Shown here piece by piece: positions 26,663-34,813 of a stretch of DNA of 64,000 nucleotides (position 1 is its first letter; each line of letters begins with the position of its first letter). This stretch comes from an uncultured Collinsella sp. (GTDB lineage: Bacteria; Actinomycetota; Coriobacteriia; Coriobacteriales; Coriobacteriaceae): positions 1-64,000 of the forward strand of contig CAUBPS010000013.1 in the NCBI GenBank assembly GCA_958437935.1, in the 5' to 3' direction. Under the pieces are notes generated by a model. It searched no databases. It was not told where the DNA came from and saw only the letters and a list, made by a program, of their open reading frames with translations. The position numbers and the translations under genes are program-made.

Positions 26663-27082
26663 CTAGAACTCTTCTTCCTCGGCGCCGGCAAGCATGTCCG
26701 CCGCCTCGCAAAGCTGAATAAACGGACGCGACCCCTCGACCGCGGCCTTGGCCTTGTCCGCATCCAGGGAGTCCAGCTGTGTAACCATTTCCACCAGCAG
26801 CGGCAAGTTCATTCCGGTAATCAACGTAAACGATCCGGTGGTCTGTCTCTGAATGAATTCGTTGTTTACAGAGCCGCCAAAGATGTCAGTCACGACAAAC
26901 CAAGAGTCGGCAGGGTCCCTCGTCTCCATCCATGCATCAATCAACGCCGCGACGTCCCTTGAATCGTCATCGACATAGGCGCACAGGCACTCGATTCGGT
27001 CGTTGGTGCCCATCAGAATCTCCAGAGAGCTTTTCATGCCTTGGGCGAGATAACCATGACTCGCTAGCAATATCTTATTCAT
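26663..27082 (-). CDS. Mannose-family PTS transporter subunit IIA
   Basis: Cytoplasmic domain that accepts phosphate from HPr. It is 139 residues, with active His9 in NKILLASHGYLAQGMKSSLEILMG and the IIA core segment FVVTDIFGGSVNNEFIQRQ. It is the first structural gene of the operon after the GntR regulator, with 62-70 bp to IIB. IIA and IIB are separate proteins here, whereas the second PTS cluster at 48565-49491 has them fused. Confidence 0.92.
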   Translation of the reverse strand: MNKILLASHGYLAQGMKSSLEILMGTNDRIECLCAYVDDDSRDVAALIDAWMETRDPADSWFVVTDIFGGSVNNEFIQRQTTGSFTLITGMNLPLLVEMVTQLDSLDADKAKAAVEGSRPFIQLCEAADMLAGAEEEEF

Positions 27083-27217
27083 AGTTCTCCAATACCAATA
27101 GGACGTACTATATTGTCATAACAAAGTATATTAGCAATCTACCCTACGCGGTGTGTCTATTTTCCAAATCCGCGAACGGTAACAATTGATCGGTAAATAG
27201 ACCAATCTATCTCTAAT
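27083..27217 (-). promoter_or_regulatory. Promoter region of the gfr-like PTS operon
   Basis: On the minus strand ACTTTGTTATGACAATATAG then TACGTCCTATTGG precedes IIA. TATAGT is the likely -10. The dyad-like ATAGTACGTCCTAT (27116-27103) overlaps it and is a candidate operator for the adjacent GntR regulator. Confidence 0.4.
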
Positions 27218-27931
27218 TTACAAATAGAACTTCAGCCGCTCGGTGCAGTACACCTGACGGGAGATGAAGAGCGGCTCGCCGCTTGGAGCATAACGTCTAT
27301 CGACAAACAGAAGCAGCGAAGAGTCCAGCTCCACGTTAAGATATGCCGCCTCGAGCTCGCTCGCATAGCAGACCTCGAGCGTACGCGTGTTGGGACCCAT
27401 CTTGATCCCCTGGCGATCGAGTACCGCCATCAGCGAATCATCAAGGGATTCATGCTCCAAAAAAGAAAGCGCAGCGGAATAGCTATTGGTTTCCAGCATC
27501 GTGGGCTTGCCATCCACAAGCCGCAGACGACGACTACGCAATACCTTTTGGGTATCGTCTACGCCCAGGAACTTCGCGTCTCGCAGGCTTGGGAAGTCCC
27601 AGCCCATTTCGAGAACCCTGGTAGACGCCTGTTTGCCCGCAAGCTGGCACGAATGGGTAAAGCTCTCACGGTCGTCCGCGGCATACATCTGCGTGTCCGA
27701 CGAAACGAACGTGCCCTTGCCGCGGGCCCTCTCAACAAGCCCAGCATCTTCCATTTCTTTAATTGCGGAGCGAACCGTTATTCGGCTCACGCCAAATTGC
27801 TCGATAAGCTCCGCCTCGGTCGGGAGCTTATCTCCCGGGCGGTACGTGCCGTTGGCGATCGAATCAGAAAGCGCGCGAACAATCTGTTTGTACAGGGGGA
27901 TAACGCTATTTGCTTCAACCATATCAACCAT
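27218..27931 (-). CDS. GntR/HutC-family transcriptional regulator
   Basis: A 237-residue repressor-type protein with an N-terminal winged helix-turn-helix (IPLYKQIVRALSDSIANGTYRPGDKLPTEAELIEQFGVSRITVRSAIKEMEDAGLVERARGKGTFV) and a C-terminal UTRA effector domain that usually senses a phosphorylated sugar. It lies immediately upstream of, and in the same direction as, the PTS-deglycase operon, so it is its probable regulator. The start is ambiguous between 27931 and the ATG three codons later; AAAGG lies in front of the first. Confidence 0.9.
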   Translation of the reverse strand: MVDMVEANSVIPLYKQIVRALSDSIANGTYRPGDKLPTEAELIEQFGVSRITVRSAIKEMEDAGLVERARGKGTFVSSDTQMYAADDRESFTHSCQLAGKQASTRVLEMGWDFPSLRDAKFLGVDDTQKVLRSRRLRLVDGKPTMLETNSYSAALSFLEHESLDDSLMAVLDRQGIKMGPNTRTLEVCYASELEAAYLNVELDSSLLLFVDRRYAPSGEPLFISRQVYCTERLKFYL

Positions 27932-28202
27932 ACCTTTGCAAGGAATCAGCAGTTTATAGATAGATGACTTATATTGTATTAGAACTTTTTAGGAGTCCAT
28001 ATATTTCCTAAATGATTCGGTAAACGGGGTGTTATTTCACTTTAGCGGGGTGCAGCGGCTACCCGCGGCATTCGTTATCAACCTAGTTAGGCTAGTCTAC
28101 CCACATCGTCTGCAGTTCGCCGCAGAGCTGCGGCTCCATATGGGTATACTCTCGGGGATTCGACTCGATTCGCCCCCGCTGGGGCGTCAAAGGAGACTGC
28201 AT

Positions 28203-31200
28203 ATGTCCACCACCTCAACCGACCCGCGCGCCGCTGCCGCCTCGCTGCTGGTGCCCGGTGCCACCTGCCACGGTTTTGCCGTCGAGCGCTGCGAGACCGT
28301 GCCCGAGCTCGATTCGGACGCCTACGTGCTGCGCCACACCGCCTCGGGCGCTCGCCTGCTGTACCTGGCGTGCGACGACGAGAACAAGGCCTTTGCCATT
28401 GGCTTTAAGACGCCGCCGGCCGATTCCACCGGCGTGTTCCATATTCTTGAGCACTCGGTGCTGTGCGGGTCAGCCAAGTTTCCCGTCAAGGAGCCCTTTG
28501 TCGACCTAATCAAGAGCTCCATGCAGACGTTCCTCAATGCCATGACCTACCCAGACAAAACCATCTACCCCGTTGCCACCACCAACGAGCAGGACCTGTA
28601 CAACCTGATGGACGTGTACCTGGACGCGGTGTTCAACCCGGCCATCTATACCAAGCCCACCATTTTTGAGCAGGAGGGCTGGCACTACGAGCTGGACCTG
28701 CCGGAGGGCGCCGAGGACGAGGGCGACGGCAGCTCCGCGAGCCTGCGCGAGGGCACGCTGCGCTATAACGGCGTGGTGTTCAACGAGATGAAGGGCGCAC
28801 TGTCCGACCCCATGAGCGTGCTGGATGACGCCGTCAACGCCGCGCTCTATCCCGACACCGCCTATGCGCACGAGAGTGGCGGCGACCCGCGCGCGATTCC
28901 CGCGCTCACCTACGAGCAGTTCCTGGACACGCACGCGCGCCACTACAATCCTTCCAACTCTTATATAACGCTCTACGGCGACCTAGATGTGGACCGCGCG
29001 CTGGCGTTTTTGGACGAGCGTTATCTGTCGCAGTCGAGTGCCGCGAGCCGCCGCATGGACGCCGCCGTTGCCGCCGGCGAGGACCCGTCTGCGCTGGCGC
29101 CCAATCCGCTGGACGTGCAGGAGCCTGTGACCTGCGAGTATAAGCGCATCGAGATGGCCACTACACCCGAGAACGCCCTGGTGGGCCTGGGCCTTGTGCT
29201 GGGCAGCGCACTCGACCGCAAGCGCACGATCGCGGCGGACATCTTGTTCGAGGCGCTGCTGGGTTCCAACGAGGCACCGGTTAAGAAGGCCATTCTGGCC
29301 GCCGGCCTGGGCGGCAACGTGGTGAGCTACACCGCGGCCGAGAGCCTGCAGCCCTACGAGCTCATCATGCTGCAAAACGCGCAGCCCGGCGTGGCGTGCG
29401 AGCTGCGTCGCGTGTTCCAGGACGCCTGCCGCGACCTGTGCAAACACGGCGTTCCGCGTGAGCGCCTGGAAGCTATCATCAGCAGCAACGAATACGACCT
29501 ACGCCAGCGCGACTACGGTATCGCCGACGGCGTGGCCATTGCGTGCGACGCGCTGAGCACCTGGCTCTACGATGACGACGCCGCGACGCTGGCGCTCAAG
29601 TATGGCCCGGTGTACGAGGAGCTGCGCGGCGAGCTGGACGGCAGCTACTTTGAGGACCTGCTGCGCGAGCTGGTGCTGCAGAACGACCATATGGCGCTCG
29701 TCGAGCTGGTGCCGGTGGACGCCGCCGAGGGTTCGGAGGGCGCCGAAGCTGCCGAGCTGGCAGCCAAGCGTGACGCCATGACCGATACCGAGCTGGCCGA
29801 TGTGGTCGAGCGCACGGCCGTGCTGCGCGCCGCGCAGGAGGCCGAGGACACGCCCGAGGCCAAGGCCACGCTGCCGCGCCTGCGTGTATCCGACATTGGC
29901 GAGGCACGCCCCGAGCCGCCGCTCGTTGTAGACACGACCGCGCCCATCCCCTGCCTGCGCCACGGCATCCCCACCAACCGCCTGGCCTACGCCATGCAGT
30001 ACTTCGACCTGAGCTGCGTCGCATTTGAGGACCTGCCCTATGTGACGCTGCTCTGCCGCCTGCTCAAGCAGCTGCCCACGAGCGAGCACTCGGCCGAGGA
30101 ACTCGACAACCTGCTCGCCGGCAAGCTGGGCTTTTTGAGCTTTACGACCGAGGTCATGACCCAGCCCGACGTGGACGGCGTACGCCCCTACCTGCTGGTG
30201 AGCGCCGGCGCCCTGTCCGAAAAGATCGATGCGCTGGCGAGGTTGCCGCGCGAGGTGTGGTCGAGCACGCTGTTGCTCGATGCTGACGCCGACCGCGTTC
30301 GCGACGTGCTCACGCAGATTCGCATTGGGCTCGAGCAGGGCTTTATCAACAACGGTCACTCGGCGGCGCTCGGTCGCGCGATGAGTTACAGCTCGCCTTC
30401 GGCCGTGGTGCGCGAGCAGCTTTCGGGCATGGACTTCTACCTGTTCCTGCGCGATCTGCTCGAGCACTTTGACGAGCGCCTGGACGGCCTGCGCGCCAAG
30501 CTTGCCGAGCTGGCAGGTCGTATCTTTGTGGCCGGCGGCTGCCTGGCGAGCTTTACCGGCAGCGATGAGGACTTTGACGCGTACTGGGATGCCGCGGGCG
30601 ACCTGGGGTTAGGCGCGGACGACGGCGCCGATGCCGACCGCAACGCGCTCGTGGTGCCGACGCCGCGCGACCGTCACGAGGCTTTCGTCATCCCCAGCGA
30701 CATCTGCTTTGCGGCGAGCGCGTGCGACCCGCGTCGCTTGGGGCTCGACGTGACGGGCGCTTGGGCGGTTGCCGCCAACGCGCTCTCCTACGACTACCTG
30801 TGGAACGAGATCCGCGTGAAGGGCGGTGCGTACGGCTGTGGGTTCCGCGCGGCCGGCGAGCGCCAGACGGCGTTCTACACCTACCGCGACCCGGCGATCG
30901 ACCCCTCGATTGAGCGCGTGGCGCGCGCAGGCGCATGGCTCGGCAGCTTTGAGCCCGACGAGGCCGCCTTTGAGGGCTTTATCGTAAGCTGCGTGAGCGG
31001 CATGGACGCACCGGTAAAGCCGTACGCGCTCACCAAGCGCCGCAACACGACCTACCTGGCTGGGCTCGATCCGCACGCGCGCGAGGAGCGTCGCGCCCAG
31101 ATGCTCGCCGCCACGCCCGGTGAGCTGCGCTCGCTCGGCACCGACGTGACGCGCATCGCGGCCGAGTCGCCCACCTGCGTCTTTGGCGGCCGCGACGTCA

Positions 31201-31247
31201 TCGCAAAGAGCAACGCCGGCTTTAACGTCATCGACCTACTGGGCTAG
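28203..31247 (+). CDS. M16C family metallopeptidase (presequence-protease-like)
   Basis: A 1014-residue zinc peptidase of the insulinase superfamily, with an inverted zinc motif HILEH (His80, Glu83, His84) in STGVFHILEHSVLCGS and the third-ligand region around YNGVVFNEMKGALSD. The full four-domain length matches the single-chain M16C proteins (PreP/Cym1 and bacterial homologues) that degrade short unfolded peptides in a closed chamber. There is no signal peptide, so it is probably cytoplasmic. The start at 28203 has GGAG eight bases upstream; the open frame extends 58 codons further without support. A TATACT at 28145-28150 may be its -10. A palindrome directly after its stop has been split by an IS3-family element. 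Confidence 0.9.
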   Translation: MSTTSTDPRAAAASLLVPGATCHGFAVERCETVPELDSDAYVLRHTASGARLLYLACDDENKAFAIGFKTPPADSTGVFHILEHSVLCGSAKFPVKEPFVDLIKSSMQTFLNAMTYPDKTIYPVATTNEQDLYNLMDVYLDAVFNPAIYTKPTIFEQEGWHYELDLPEGAEDEGDGSSASLREGTLRYNGVVFNEMKGALSDPMSVLDDAVNAALYPDTAYAHESGGDPRAIPALTYEQFLDTHARHYNPSNSYITLYGDLDVDRALAFLDERYLSQSSAASRRMDAAVAAGEDPSALAPNPLDVQEPVTCEYKRIEMATTPENALVGLGLVLGSALDRKRTIAADILFEALLGSNEAPVKKAILAAGLGGNVVSYTAAESLQPYELIMLQNAQPGVACELRRVFQDACRDLCKHGVPRERLEAIISSNEYDLRQRDYGIADGVAIACDALSTWLYDDDAATLALKYGPVYEELRGELDGSYFEDLLRELVLQNDHMALVELVPVDAAEGSEGAEAAELAAKRDAMTDTELADVVERTAVLRAAQEAEDTPEAKATLPRLRVSDIGEARPEPPLVVDTTAPIPCLRHGIPTNRLAYAMQYFDLSCVAFEDLPYVTLLCRLLKQLPTSEHSAEELDNLLAGKLGFLSFTTEVMTQPDVDGVRPYLLVSAGALSEKIDALARLPREVWSSTLLLDADADRVRDVLTQIRIGLEQGFINNGHSAALGRAMSYSSPSAVVREQLSGMDFYLFLRDLLEHFDERLDGLRAKLAELAGRIFVAGGCLASFTGSDEDFDAYWDAAGDLGLGADDGADADRNALVVPTPRDRHEAFVIPSDICFAASACDPRRLGLDVTGAWAVAANALSYDYLWNEIRVKGGAYGCGFRAAGERQTAFYTYRDPAIDPSIERVARAGAWLGSFEPDEAAFEGFIVSCVSGMDAPVKPYALTKRRNTTYLAGLDPHAREERRAQMLAATPGELRSLGTDVTRIAAESPTCVFGGRDVIAKSNAGFNVIDLLG

Positions 31248-31259
31248 CCACAGCAAGCA

Positions 31260-31280
31260 AAACCACCACAAAGGGGACAG
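31260..31280 (+). repeat. R2 palindrome, left half (split by the IS3-family insertion)
   Basis: AAACCACCACAAAGG (31260-31274) is the exact reverse complement of CCTTTGTGGTGGTTT at 32741-32755. Removing the IS and one CAG target duplicate joins them as a 15-bp stem around a GGACAGGCA loop. It follows the M16 stop by 13 bp and probably served as that gene's 3' hairpin. Confidence 0.85.
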
Positions 31281-31326
31281 TGAACTGCCTCCCATTTCTT
31301 GGACATCGGGAAATGGGAGGTTTTCC

Positions 31327-31824
31327 ATGAGTATAGACCTCAGGGTGAAGCACGACCTGGAGTCCAGGAGGCGGGCCGTCGAGCTCTTCGACGCCGGCGT
31401 CGGCTGCAAGCCGGCGGCCGAGGCCCTGTCCGTCCCCCGCGAGACCGTGAGAGAATGGCAGTGGGTATACCGGGCGTTCGGAAGCGAGGCGCTGCTGTCC
31501 ATGGGCGGGAAACAATCCAGGCACACATTCGAGCAGAGGGTCGCCGCGGCGTCGGCCGTGGTCGACGGCGGGATGGCGAAGGCCGACGCCATGGCCGAGT
31601 TCGGGATCAGGTCGAAGTCCCCGCTGGAGCGCTGGTGCAGGCTCTACCGCGAGGGCGGCGCCGAGGCGCTGCGGCCCCGCCCGAAGGGCAGGCCGAGGGG
31701 GTCGAGGTCGAAACCCCGGGCCCGCACCCGCGAGCAGGAGCTCGAGGAGCGCTGCCGCAGGCTCGAGGCCGAGGTCGCCTACCTAAAAAAATTGCGCGCC
31801 CTGGTCGAGCGGGACGGGCTCTGA
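31327..31824 (+). CDS. IS3-family transposase OrfA
   Basis: A 165-residue helix-turn-helix protein that recognises the IS ends (VELFDAGVGCKPAAEALSVPRETVREW, then a second HTH KADAMAEFGIRSKSPLERWC). The C-terminus is a leucine-zipper-like segment (EQELEERCRRLEAEVAYLKKLRALVE). The slippery heptamer A-AAA-AAA at 31785-31791 is in the correct frame for -1 slippage into orfB, about 11 codons before the OrfA stop. Confidence 0.92.
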   Translation: MSIDLRVKHDLESRRRAVELFDAGVGCKPAAEALSVPRETVREWQWVYRAFGSEALLSMGGKQSRHTFEQRVAAASAVVDGGMAKADAMAEFGIRSKSPLERWCRLYREGGAEALRPRPKGRPRGSRSKPRARTREQELEERCRRLEAEVAYLKKLRALVERDGL

Positions 31825-32696
31825 CCAGGGCGGCGGCCGAGGCGGTGAGGGCGCTGCGCGCGGAGGGGCACTCCCTGCGCCACCTGCTGGAGTGCTCGGG
31901 GCTCAGGAGGTCGACCTACTACTACGCGCTGGCGCACCCGCGGAGGCCGACCAGGCCCGAGCTGCGCGACGCCGCGGCCGAGATATTCTCGCGCACCGCC
32001 AACGGCTGCGGGCACCGGCAGATAGCCATGTGCCTGCGCGCCGAGCTGGGCGCGGTCGTGGCCGACAAGACCGTGCTCAAGATGATGCGCGAGATGGGCA
32101 TCCGGTGCGGGATACGCCGCCGGGGCTCCCGCCGCCGGTACAGCTCCTACAGGGGGCTCGTGGGGAGCACGTTCGAGAACGTCATCGCGAGGGACTTCGG
32201 CGCCGAGGGGCCGTGGCAGAAGCTCGGCACCGACGTCACCGAGTTCAAGGTGGCCGGCGCCAAGGCCTACTGGGCCCCGGTGCTCGACTTCTGCACGAAG
32301 GGGATCGTGGCGAGCGACATATCGACCTCGCCGGACCTCGCCCAGCAGCACAGGATGCTCGACCGGCTCCTCGAGGCCCTGCCCGACGGGGCGGCACCGA
32401 CCATGCACTCGGACATGGGCTGGCAGTACCAGCACGAGTCCTACACCTCCAGGCTGGAGGGGGCGGGCATCACCCAGAGCATGTCGCGCAAGGGGAACTG
32501 CGTCGACAACGCCGCCACCGAGCAGCTCTTCGGCCACGTGAAGGACGAGTTCTACCGCGGCAGGGAGTGGGGCAGCTTCGAGGACTTCAAGCGCGACCTG
32601 GAGGGGTACATAGTCCATTGGAACACGCGGCGCAGGCAGGTAAGATTGAAGGGCCTGACGCCGGAGGAGTTCCGGAACCGGGCCCTTGCGGCGTAG
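31785..32696 (+). CDS. IS3-family transposase OrfB (made as an OrfAB fusion by -1 frameshift)
   Basis: The catalytic DDE integrase part, in the -1 frame relative to OrfA. The N-terminal region is the HTH_21-like SLRHLLECSGLRRSTYYYAL. The catalytic residues are Asp in GTDVTEFKV, Asp in MHSDMGWQYQHE and Glu in DNAATEQLFGHVKDE, with the usual D-D-35-E spacing, followed by HWNTRRRQVRLKGLTPEEFR. The frame has no clear own start, which fits expression by frameshifting at 31785-31791. The coordinates given are the open frame from the slip site to the stop. Confidence 0.9.
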   Translation, partial: KKIARPGRAGRALTRAAAEAVRALRAEGHSLRHLLECSGLRRSTYYYALAHPRRPTRPELRDAAAEIFSRTANGCGHRQIAMCLRAELGAVVADKTVLKMMREMGIRCGIRRRGSRRRYSSYRGLVGSTFENVIARDFGAEGPWQKLGTDVTEFKVAGAKAYWAPVLDFCTKGIVASDISTSPDLAQQHRMLDRLLEALPDGAAPTMHSDMGWQYQHESYTSRLEGAGITQSMSRKGNCVDNAATEQLFGHVKDEFYRGREWGSFEDFKRDLEGYIVHWNTRRRQVRLKGLTPEEFRNRALAA

Positions 32697-32734
32697 TCGC
32701 TATTTATTCAGTCCAAGTTTCGGGGTGCAGTTCA

Positions 32735-32755
32735 CAGGCACCTTTGTGGTGGTTT
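32735..32755 (+). repeat. R2 palindrome, right half
   Basis: Target duplicate CAG at 32735-32737, then GCA and CCTTTGTGGTGGTTT (32741-32755), the right arm of the palindrome interrupted by the IS3-family element. See the left half at 31260. Confidence 0.85.
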
Positions 32756-32772
32756 CGACATTTGCCCAGATA

Positions 32773-32811
32773 AAACCTGCCAAAATAAACCTGTCCCTTT
32801 TTGGTAGGTTT
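32773..32811 (-). repeat. R2 palindrome upstream of the folate gene
   Basis: AAACCTGCCAAAA at 32773-32785 pairs with TTTTGGTAGGTTT at 32799-32811 (one G-T). The loop carries CCTGTCCC, the complement of the constant GGGACAGG. It is preceded by TTTGCCCAGATAA, a flank shared with the copy at 44896. It ends 16 bp before the next start codon. Confidence 0.85.
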
Positions 32812-32827
32812 GGGAGAGGAAGCCGGG

Positions 32828-33424
32828 ATGGACAAGGCTGAGTTGCGGCGGGCGGTGATTGCTCGGCGTGATGCTCTTGATTTGGACTTGCGGGCGGCGA
32901 AGTCTGCTGATATCTGTGCGCGGCTGGTTGAGCTGCTGGGCCGCTTGGATGCCGCGGCGCCGCGCACCGTTGCCGTCTATGCCGCGATGGGTTCCGAGGC
33001 AGACCCTGCCGCGTTTGCCGCTGCGGCCGCCGCGCGCGGCTGGCGCGTGGCCTATCCGTGCATGCTCTCGGCAATTGATGCCGCAGCTTGTGGCCAGCGC
33101 ATGTGCATGAGGGCAGTTGCCGCCGATGATGCATCCGCGGCACCGTTTATCGCCCACCCCACGCGAACCTTCGCTGCCGCGGACATCGGCAGCAACCGCT
33201 TCCCCATCGTGCCCGCCGAAGCTCTCGACATGATCATCGTGCCGCTCGTAGCCTTCGACCGCGCCGGCGCGCGTCTGGGCTACGGCGGCGGTTGCTACGA
33301 CCGCTACCTGCCCACTGTTTCGCCCGCATGCCACGTCATCGGCATTGCCTTTGACGAGCAGCGCGTCGACGACGTTCCCACCGACGCCCACGACCTGCCG
33401 CTGCCCAACATCATCAGCGCCTAA
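32828..33424 (+). CDS. 5-formyltetrahydrofolate cyclo-ligase
   Basis: Converts 5-formyl-THF to 5,10-methenyl-THF with ATP, returning a storage form of folate to one-carbon metabolism; cytoplasmic. The 198-residue protein starts MDKAELRRAVIARRDAL (GAGGAAG upstream). It contains AAMGSEADPAAF, IVPLVAFDRAGARLGYGGGCYDRYL with the conserved GYGGGxYDR phosphate-binding signature, and a C-terminal GIAFDEQRVDDVPTDAHD. The length is typical. An R2 palindrome abuts its ribosome-binding region and an R1 array follows its stop. Confidence 0.93.
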   Translation: MDKAELRRAVIARRDALDLDLRAAKSADICARLVELLGRLDAAAPRTVAVYAAMGSEADPAAFAAAAAARGWRVAYPCMLSAIDAAACGQRMCMRAVAADDASAAPFIAHPTRTFAAADIGSNRFPIVPAEALDMIIVPLVAFDRAGARLGYGGGCYDRYLPTVSPACHVIGIAFDEQRVDDVPTDAHDLPLPNIISA

Positions 33425-33448
33425 CCGCCGTTGCATCGCACCTGCACG

Positions 33449-33617
33449 ATGAGCGTGGAAAATCTCCCACTTTGGGACTGTTCGGGGGCAAAAAACGGGA
33501 GATTATCCACGCTCATTATTCAAACGTCCGATAATCCACGCTCGTATGTCTGAAAATCCACGCTCAATCAACGCGCGTCCAGATTTCCGCGCTCGTGTGT
33601 CCGATTATCCACGCTCG
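33449..33617 (+). repeat. R1 element A: long hairpin plus degenerate tandem array
   Basis: A 20-bp inverted repeat (33449-33468 with 33497-33516, one mismatch) is followed by four more units of the right-arm sequence: CCGATAATCCACGCTC, CTGAAAATCCACGCTC, CCAGATTTCCGCGCTC and CCGATTATCCACGCTC. Most are spaced 22 nt apart with a GTGTGT/GTATGT linker; one spacing is 29 nt. The array fills nearly all of the gap between two convergent genes. Confidence 0.9.
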
Positions 33618-33642
33618 TGCAGCTTAACGCCCCGCAACCGCC

Positions 33643-34605
33643 TCAACATGCACGCGGCACGCCGGCAACTTTGAGCTTGCGATCGAGCTTTGCCGGATCC
33701 CTCAGATCATCCCAGCACAAGCGCACGATCCTGCAGTTATCAAGCAGCGAAAGCCTCGACTCGCGCTGGCGCTCATCAAACTGCGCCTTTGCGAGCTTGC
33801 CCTCCTCCGCTGCCTTCTCGCTTTTAACGAATCCGTCAAATTCCCCGATGATCAGCCGATCTTCCACGCGCCACAAGTAGTCGACGCGATACGGCCGTCC
33901 CGGCTCAACCGGGTCAAACAGCTCAATTTGCAGCTCCGGCGTCTGCCAGCCGCGCTCGATCATCAGGGCGCGCGCCTTGGACTCGCCACCGCTTTCCGAC
34001 AGGCCATCGGCATACCGCGCAACCCTGCGCGCCGTCACAACACCGCGACGATTTAAGCCAAGCTTGTTGACTGCCTCAACGAGATGCTCCTTCGACAACA
34101 GCTGCTCATGAAGCGCCGAGTCCGCAATGATCAGTCCCTCGACAAACGATGCATCGACCAGGCAATCCGTAATCGTTTGATCGATATCGGTCACGGCAAT
34201 ATCCATCTGGCTGGCCCGCGTTCGATGAGCATAGCGATGGCGAATAATCTTAGAGCCCGGCGTCGTTGATTGTGCCGGTGCCACGGCGATATGGATGTGC
34301 GTCAAATTGGCATGCGAAACCGAAAGGCCATAGATAACAGCCGCTGTATAGGAGCAAAACGTCCAGTCGGGATGCTTTTGCGCAAGGGCCCGCACCCGAT
34401 GCAGATAACGCTGTCGAAACTTGAGTTCGGACCAATATTCCGGACGCGCATACAGCCCTGGCATGACCGCCTCTAGACTTCCCGCCGCCACCCGTCGCTC
34501 AATCTGCTTTGCCTCCGCCGCAGTTCGCGCGTACACGCAGCTCATCTGCTGTTCGCATGCCTTAATGTGACCTGCAAGTCTTTGATTCGCCGTCATGTTT
34601 GCCAT
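33643..34605 (-). CDS. AbiEi-like protein with C-terminal nuclease-like domain
   Basis: A 320-residue protein. The N-terminal half (ANQRLAGHIKACEQQMSCVYARTAAEAKQIERRVAAGSLEAVMPGLYARPEYW) resembles the winged-helix antitoxin domain of the AbiEi family. The C-terminal half contains RPYRVDYLWRVEDRLIIGEFDG, then Lys, a D-(x)n-ExK-like pattern similar to Vsr/DUF559 endonuclease-type folds. No AbiEii toxin partner is adjacent, so it is a solitary member like many in Actinobacteria. The start was set at MANMTANQ (34605), where GGAGG lies upstream. Function unknown; a defence or regulatory role is only inferred. Confidence 0.6.
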   Translation of the reverse strand: MANMTANQRLAGHIKACEQQMSCVYARTAAEAKQIERRVAAGSLEAVMPGLYARPEYWSELKFRQRYLHRVRALAQKHPDWTFCSYTAAVIYGLSVSHANLTHIHIAVAPAQSTTPGSKIIRHRYAHRTRASQMDIAVTDIDQTITDCLVDASFVEGLIIADSALHEQLLSKEHLVEAVNKLGLNRRGVVTARRVARYADGLSESGGESKARALMIERGWQTPELQIELFDPVEPGRPYRVDYLWRVEDRLIIGEFDGFVKSEKAAEEGKLAKAQFDERQRESRLSLLDNCRIVRLCWDDLRDPAKLDRKLKVAGVPRAC

Positions 34606-34805
34606 GTCGCCTCCAAACTCTTGGAACGGCGCCAACGTACCAGGCGGTTTCATGCGAAGTCTGACCAAATGCCAACCAAAAGCTGACCAAATGCTTGACG
34701 GTTTTGAACGCTTTAGGTTAATGGCTTATATCTGCAGGTAGAACGGTTGTCAAGAGGTCCCTGTCTCCACATTTTGAACCTCAAAAGCCACCGACTTCAT
34801 TGAAA
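34606..34805. other. Intergenic region left of the ISL3 element
   Basis: No gene seen. It holds the upstream region of the AbiEi-like gene and a short AAATGC repeat (GACCAAATGC, two copies with CCAACCAAAAGC between). Confidence 0.5.
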
Positions 34806-34813
34806 GAAAAAAT

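Larger units (their letters stand above)
31281..32734 (+). mobile_element. IS3-family insertion sequence (IS150-like)
   Basis: A 1454-bp element. Terminal inverted repeats are TGAACTGCCTCCC...CTTGGAC at 31281 and the complement of TGAACTGCACCCC...CTTGGAC ending at 32734, about 24 bp with a few mismatches. The direct repeat CAG occurs on both sides (31278-31280 and 32735-32737), the 3-bp duplication usual for the family. It encodes orfA and orfB joined by a -1 frameshift. All parts look intact, so it may be active. Confidence 0.9.

Noticed and set aside
28029..28202. N-terminal extension of the M16 peptidase
   Set aside because: The frame is open, but no ribosome-binding site is present and the sequence is not protein-like; GGAG lies before the ATG at 28203.
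33511..33617. CRISPR array
   Set aside because: The repeats are short (about 16 bp), degenerate, with spacers of only 6 to 13 nt that are themselves similar (GTGTGT). No cas gene is present.
33643..34605. Complete AbiE toxin-antitoxin pair
   Set aside because: Only the AbiEi-like protein is present. The neighbours are a folate gene and an ISL3 element; no nucleotidyltransferase toxin gene was found.
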